Of a stretch of DNA of 64,000 bases, positions 60,100 through 64,000 are shown one piece after another. The position numbers and the translations under genes are program-made. Within the stretch, counting starts at the first letter, position 1. The number at the start of each line of letters is the position of its first letter. Under the pieces are notes generated by a model. It saw only the letters and a list, made by a program, of their open reading frames with translations, did not search any database and was not told where the DNA came from. The DNA comes from Gordionus sp. m RMFG-2023 (lineage: Eukaryota > Nematomorpha > Gordioida > Chordodea > Parachordodidae): assembly GCF_954871325.1 (NCBI RefSeq), contig NC_088779.1, forward strand, positions 29,002,869-29,066,868, given 5' to 3'.

Positions 60100-62317
60100 A
60101 AAAAAAAAATAAAGATTTTTTATTATAAGTATATATGAATAATATTAAAATTGAACTTTAATGTTCCCCTTAACATATGTCCAAGGGAAGAGATATAAAA
60201 ATATAATTTGTGAGTTTGGAATATTTTATTGTTTTTTTTTCTCGGCTATATCAACCGGATTAGAATTTAAATTTTTGGGGAAAGAAGATACGCATGTGAA
60301 GTCCCAAATTAAGGATTTCCCTAAAGACCAAGGCACAGAAGTTAAGCCATCTGGTCTTAAACCATCATCTAATGATAAATTTGTAAGCTCCAAGATGTTT
60401 GGTATTCGAGCCCTGGTAAGAGAACAGCTAATAGCTAAATTAATTGCTGCATGTCTTGCATGCCTGCCTTGACTATATATACAATTTAGACCATGTCTCC
60501 CTTTGGAGTCAACTAATATTTTACATTTGATGCATGTATGTGGTTGAACAATGTTACATCCAAGTCTATGGCCTATGGCAACTCTTAATTGTTCATCTGA
60601 TAAGAGGTTACCTAGGTTACGACTTGGTAATGCTTCCAACCATTCATAACCACTAGTACTGTCAGGATTCTGTAATAGTTGAATATACTCCAAATGTGGG
60701 GTTTGATGAGATTATTATAAAATTTTTTTTAATTAAAGGTTCAAAAATAGATTGGTGTGTTAATATTGTGGGTAAGACAGCTTCAGGTGGAGCTAAAGAT
60801 ACCCAAGCTGTCAAGACTGAGTTTATAAGGTTATCTTTAGGAGAGATAAAAGAAGATATCATGGCGTTATTCATCAAACGCGATGCCAAAAATGAGGAAA
60901 GAGATATAAGATTAAAAAGATATAAATCTAAATCACCCATTTTCGAGGGTAATTGTGAGAAACCCCAATTAAAATCTTCCAATTTAATATTTAAAATATT
61001 TTCTAATAAACTTCTAAAAAATTTATGAACACGATTAATAATTTCATTATTTAAAAAAAAGGAAGAAGATCTAAAAATATGTAAAATCTTTGGTAAAAAT
61101 AAATATTTTTATAAAAGAATAAAGCTCTGGTATGAAGGAATATCTTTTAAAATATTTTCAAGTCCTAATAAGCCTTTAAAAAATTTTTCCACGAACACCT
61201 CACAGTTGGAAAAACTGCTTAAAGGTGAACCTAGAAGATAATTTCACTTTTTTTAATGATTTTAAACCCTTGGACTTTGAGAGTATTTGAATTTAAAAAG
61301 CATATTTCAGATTTAGCATTATATAGAGTAAGGCCTATGTTTAGAGAATTCTTCTCTATATATTCTATCGCTGCAAGAATATTTTTAGAAGGTCCGAAAT
61401 GGTACCATCATTTAGATACCATATGTTTAAATCTAAATTAAAAAGGGATTTTAGACAATGAACTAGGTTATGTATACCTAAACTAAAGATCAGAGGGCCC
61501 AAAGGGTCTCCTTGTTGAATACCTTCGTCAGAAGGAATTGTATATTCCCCGAATTTGTGATGGATTCTATAGCCATAAGACTGTTCAATAAATTGTGCGT
61601 AATATAGGAATTTTTCATAAAAAATGTTCAAAAATTATTTTCTGGATAAAGAATTAAAAGCTTTTTAAAATCAAGCTTACAGACTACGGCGTCTGGAGGA
61701 GGATCTTCGATATATATGCGAAGAGAGTGAGCGGCTATTTCGCATCCCCCTTTAGTACCAAAGCCTAGTTGATATGTTTGGTACATTTTAGAAGCATCAG
61801 GTTTGATACGCTCAACGATTATCTTAGCTAATAGTCTCCTAAAAAAATACCCTATTGCAATTGGCCGAACTCCACCATAAGGCTTAGAAAAAGCAATTAA
61901 TCTTGCGCCAAAAAGAATTTGGTTTGACTAGGTAAATCATTGTTCAATATATTTTCACTAAGTATTACCAATGAATTTACAAATAAATCTTGATAAGGAT
62001 TTTTAGGATTAATTAAAAATTGGAAATAAGAGGGGCGAAAACCGTCAATTCCCCCTGCAGAGTTTTTATTAAAAGATAAAACCGTTTTAATTAGTTCTTC
62101 CTTACCTATTTCGATTAAATTAGATTTTATAGGGATGCGAAGATCTTCAGGAAAGGCCTGAGGGTGCAATTCTTTTAATAAAGTAAAAGTATGTTCATCA
62201 AATGGAGCCAATTTATCATTAGATGAAGCTAATTTAAGAGCTCCACATACGTTCCCTCTATTTTTTTTTGATATAATTTTGCATTTATAGGCAAAATCAG
62301 ATTGTATTATTTTATTT
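60100..62317 (-). mobile_element. RLE-type retroelement E3 (2.2 kb) with 12-bp duplication
   Basis: Flanked by tagatcttttat on both sides and absent from units 1 and 2, so the insertion postdates the array. It carries N-terminal flanking sequence, all RT blocks, the knuckle and most of the endonuclease on the minus strand. It lacks the last ~55 residues and the 3' tail; on the minus strand the 3' boundary is a run of T (aaaaaaaaaa on +). It is more AT-rich and more decayed than E1 or E2. Confidence 0.87.
60161..62300 (-). pseudogene. E3 RT-endonuclease polyprotein, several frame breaks
   Basis: Minus-strand pieces in family order: GNVCGALKLASSND and LAPFDEHTFTLLKELHPQ, then SAGGIDGFRP (pre-RT, 61,897-62,290); GVRPIAIGYFFRRLLAKIIV and VCKLDFKK (fingers and motif A, 61,650-61,890); DEGIQQGDPLGPLIFSLGI and NIWYLNDGTI (motifs B and C, 61,400-61,560); GLENILKDIPSYQSFILL and PKILHIFRSS (thumb, 61,060-61,190); SGYEWLEALPSRNLGNLLSD, CIKC...GRHGLNC (knuckle), LRPDGLTSVPW and LIWDFTCV (endonuclease, 60,226-60,693), ending near KYSKLTNYIFISLPL. 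Motif C has YLND instead of YLDD, so a catalytic aspartate is lost. Several frameshifts and at least one stop separate the pieces. It preserves more of the N-terminal region than E1. Confidence 0.88.
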
Positions 62318-62329
62318 TAGATCTTTTAT
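62318..62329 (+). repeat. Target-site duplication of E3, right copy
   Basis: tagatcttttat, identical to 60,088-60,099; the flank then continues taatactttaattcattcaa exactly as in the empty site of unit 1. Confidence 0.85.
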
Positions 62330-62754
62330 TAATACTTTAATTCATTCAATATCATAAAAATTAACCAGATTTTTTATTTATGCTGTAATTCATTTAAATT
62401 AATAATCCAAGAAAATGTTTTTTCAATTTTTCATCATATTTTGACCGTTTTTTAAAATTTAAATATCTGATTTTACCGAAAATGTATTTCATAATCTTTG
62501 GAATACCTATAATATGAACTCCAGATAATTTTGCTATTAAATTTTAAACTCAACTATAATTTATATTGGTTATTTAGACTTTTATATAAAAATTATAAAT
62601 GATACAAAAGTTAATGGCAAAATTTTCTGGAATTTATAAGATAGGTATTCTAAATATGCATTTTCAGTAAAATCAAACTTTTAAATTAAAAAAAAACACC
62701 TTCAAATAGATTAAATTTGGAAAAATAACACAGCGAATAAACTAAAAAATTTTT

Positions 62755-63740
62755 TTAAAACTTAAAATTTATTCAGTCAAAGTTAGCGGGAATATCTATA
62801 AAATTATTTTAAAATTCAAGATAAATTTATTTGCTTTAAATAATTTTGATCAATGGAATTGTTTGTTATAATTAAAGAGGGTCATTGCTAAGCAAGGATT
62901 TATATATTTATGTTTCACTTGAACTGATATTTATATATTTAAATAGGGAAGAAAAAATAATATTTAATAAAAATTTGTATATTTATTTTCTATATACATA
63001 TGTTTTAATATTAATCTAAATATTTTTTAATATAAGGGAGATCAGGGCTCGCAAGGGGCTTGTCGGTTAACCAATTTTTATTTAAAAACTAGACATGTTT
63101 AGAAATTTAAAGCTAATTATTGAATAGCATTGTATAATAAGTATTTATGTGAAAAATATTTTATACCCTTCAGCTATTTAAATCAGAGCTAATCGTATTT
63201 TATATAATAATATAAAATATTCGCTAATTGACTATATTACATATTTAAAACAATTCTATATGACAATACAATAGAATTATAAAAAAATAAAACAAAAAAT
63301 AATTAAAAATCTTACATATTTTTTATAATTTAAAGTATTTTTTGAATATAGATATAAAATCGAGATATTTCTTAAAACAACTCTAGTTATATTAGATACA
63401 GTAAAGCATATTGAATTATTAAATGTATTTATAAAGACTTACTTCTTCCACTGAAATTGCCAAGCATATAGGACATTTAAATTTAGTTTGTAAATGTTTC
63501 GTTAATGGAAAAATTTATAAATCCGGTAAAAACACATTTATTTATATGATAATTTAAAATACCATATTTATGATAATTTATAGAAGTAGTATAAAAAGAT
63601 TCATTTAAAAAATGTGCAAAATGCAGAGACATGAGTATTTGTTTAGTATAAAAAAAATTCTCTCAACATGGGTCCATTTACATAAAAAGCTTGACTGTTA
63701 ATTGGAAATGGAAACCTTAATAATTCAAAAAAAATAAGTT
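62755..63740. repeat. Unit 3 copy of the array-specific segment
   Basis: Counterpart of 55,255-56,230 with small differences. It ends at ttcaaaaaaaataagtt, after which unit 3 departs from unit 2 until the end of the window; that last ~260 bases are AT-rich with nothing recognised. Confidence 0.65.
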
Positions 63741-64000
63741 ATGTTGATTAAAAGTAATATCCTATTCTATATAATAGTGATAAGGATAATTAAAAAAAGT
63801 CAGGGATATTATATACCCGAAAATTAAAAAAATAGTAGAAAATAAAATTAATTAAAATTATAGAATTATTTTTAACTCATGATATTATATATCAAAATTA
63901 CGATTTAACTTGATTTATATTATAGAAAGATTGTTAAAGGTTTAAGAAAATATCGGAATGTAATTATTAGTAAAAAAAATAAAAAATATATAAATAAAAG

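Larger units (their letters stand above)
53599..64000. repeat. Tandem array of a ~3.3-kb unit, interrupted by E2 and E3
   Basis: The same head-to-tail junction, ttttttttaattcaactggt followed by ctctttaagataggaataaa, occurs at ~53,745 and again at ~58,755. Unit 2 therefore runs 53,755-58,755 (3.3 kb after removing E2) and unit 3 from 58,755 past the window end. A tail of a preceding unit lies at 53,599-53,745. Both units carry a ~1.1-kb segment missing from the solo copy at 31,445-33,945. Nothing in the unit codes for a recognisable protein. Past ~63,745 the match to unit 2 is lost. Confidence 0.78.

Noticed and set aside
1-64000. LTR elements, retroviruses, Polintons, CRISPR arrays, rRNA
   Set aside because: No paired long terminal repeats with integrase, protease or capsid signatures, no regularly spaced short repeats, and no rRNA-like sequence were seen.

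Overview
This window is AT-rich, gene-poor DNA from a eukaryote, most likely an invertebrate animal. The evidence is indirect: no operon-like gene packing, long A/T-dominated stretches that do not code, and coding remnants that all belong to transposable elements (RTE-like LINEs, a LINE-like retroelement family with a restriction-like endonuclease, and hAT DNA transposons with their short non-autonomous derivatives). I could not support any host gene, functional tRNA, rRNA or CRISPR array. The species cannot be named from the sequence.

Layout. Positions 1-11,171 hold an old AT-rich repeat block whose diverged partner lies at about 27,120-37,930. It contains an element of about 2.8 kb with ~250-bp inverted arms (1,466-4,245). 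Positions 11,172-18,955 are copy A of a younger duplication; copy B is at 44,441-52,624. Both copies carry the same broken hAT transposase. A poorly classified stretch (18,956-23,760) leads to a tRNA-like head (23,811-23,875) and a decayed RTE-like LINE (24,018-26,620). The right half holds an intact-looking hAT-type MITE with an 8-bp target duplication (29,375-29,708), a single copy of a repeat unit (31,445-33,945), further MITEs, copy B, a second RTE copy (52,625-53,598) lying exactly at a duplication boundary, and a tandem array of that repeat unit (about 3.3 kb per unit without insertions) from 53,599 to the window end.

The most interesting content is three divergent minus-strand copies (E1 41,704-44,017; E2 56,486-58,180; E3 60,100-62,317) of one retroelement family. 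It combines a reverse transcriptase with a Y(I/L)DDG catalytic motif, a C-x2-C-x9-H-x3-C zinc knuckle and an R2-like RPDG...D endonuclease signature. E1 is nearly intact over the part present, with one frameshift. Each insertion can be compared with an uninterrupted paralogous site elsewhere in the same window: E1 appears blunt, E2 nearly so, and E3 has a 12-bp target duplication yet lacks its own 3' end.

The window therefore reads as a record of layered events: old duplication, MITE and hAT activity, younger multi-kilobase duplication and tandem amplification, then retroelement insertion into the duplicated copies. All similarity statements come from reading by eye, not from an aligner.
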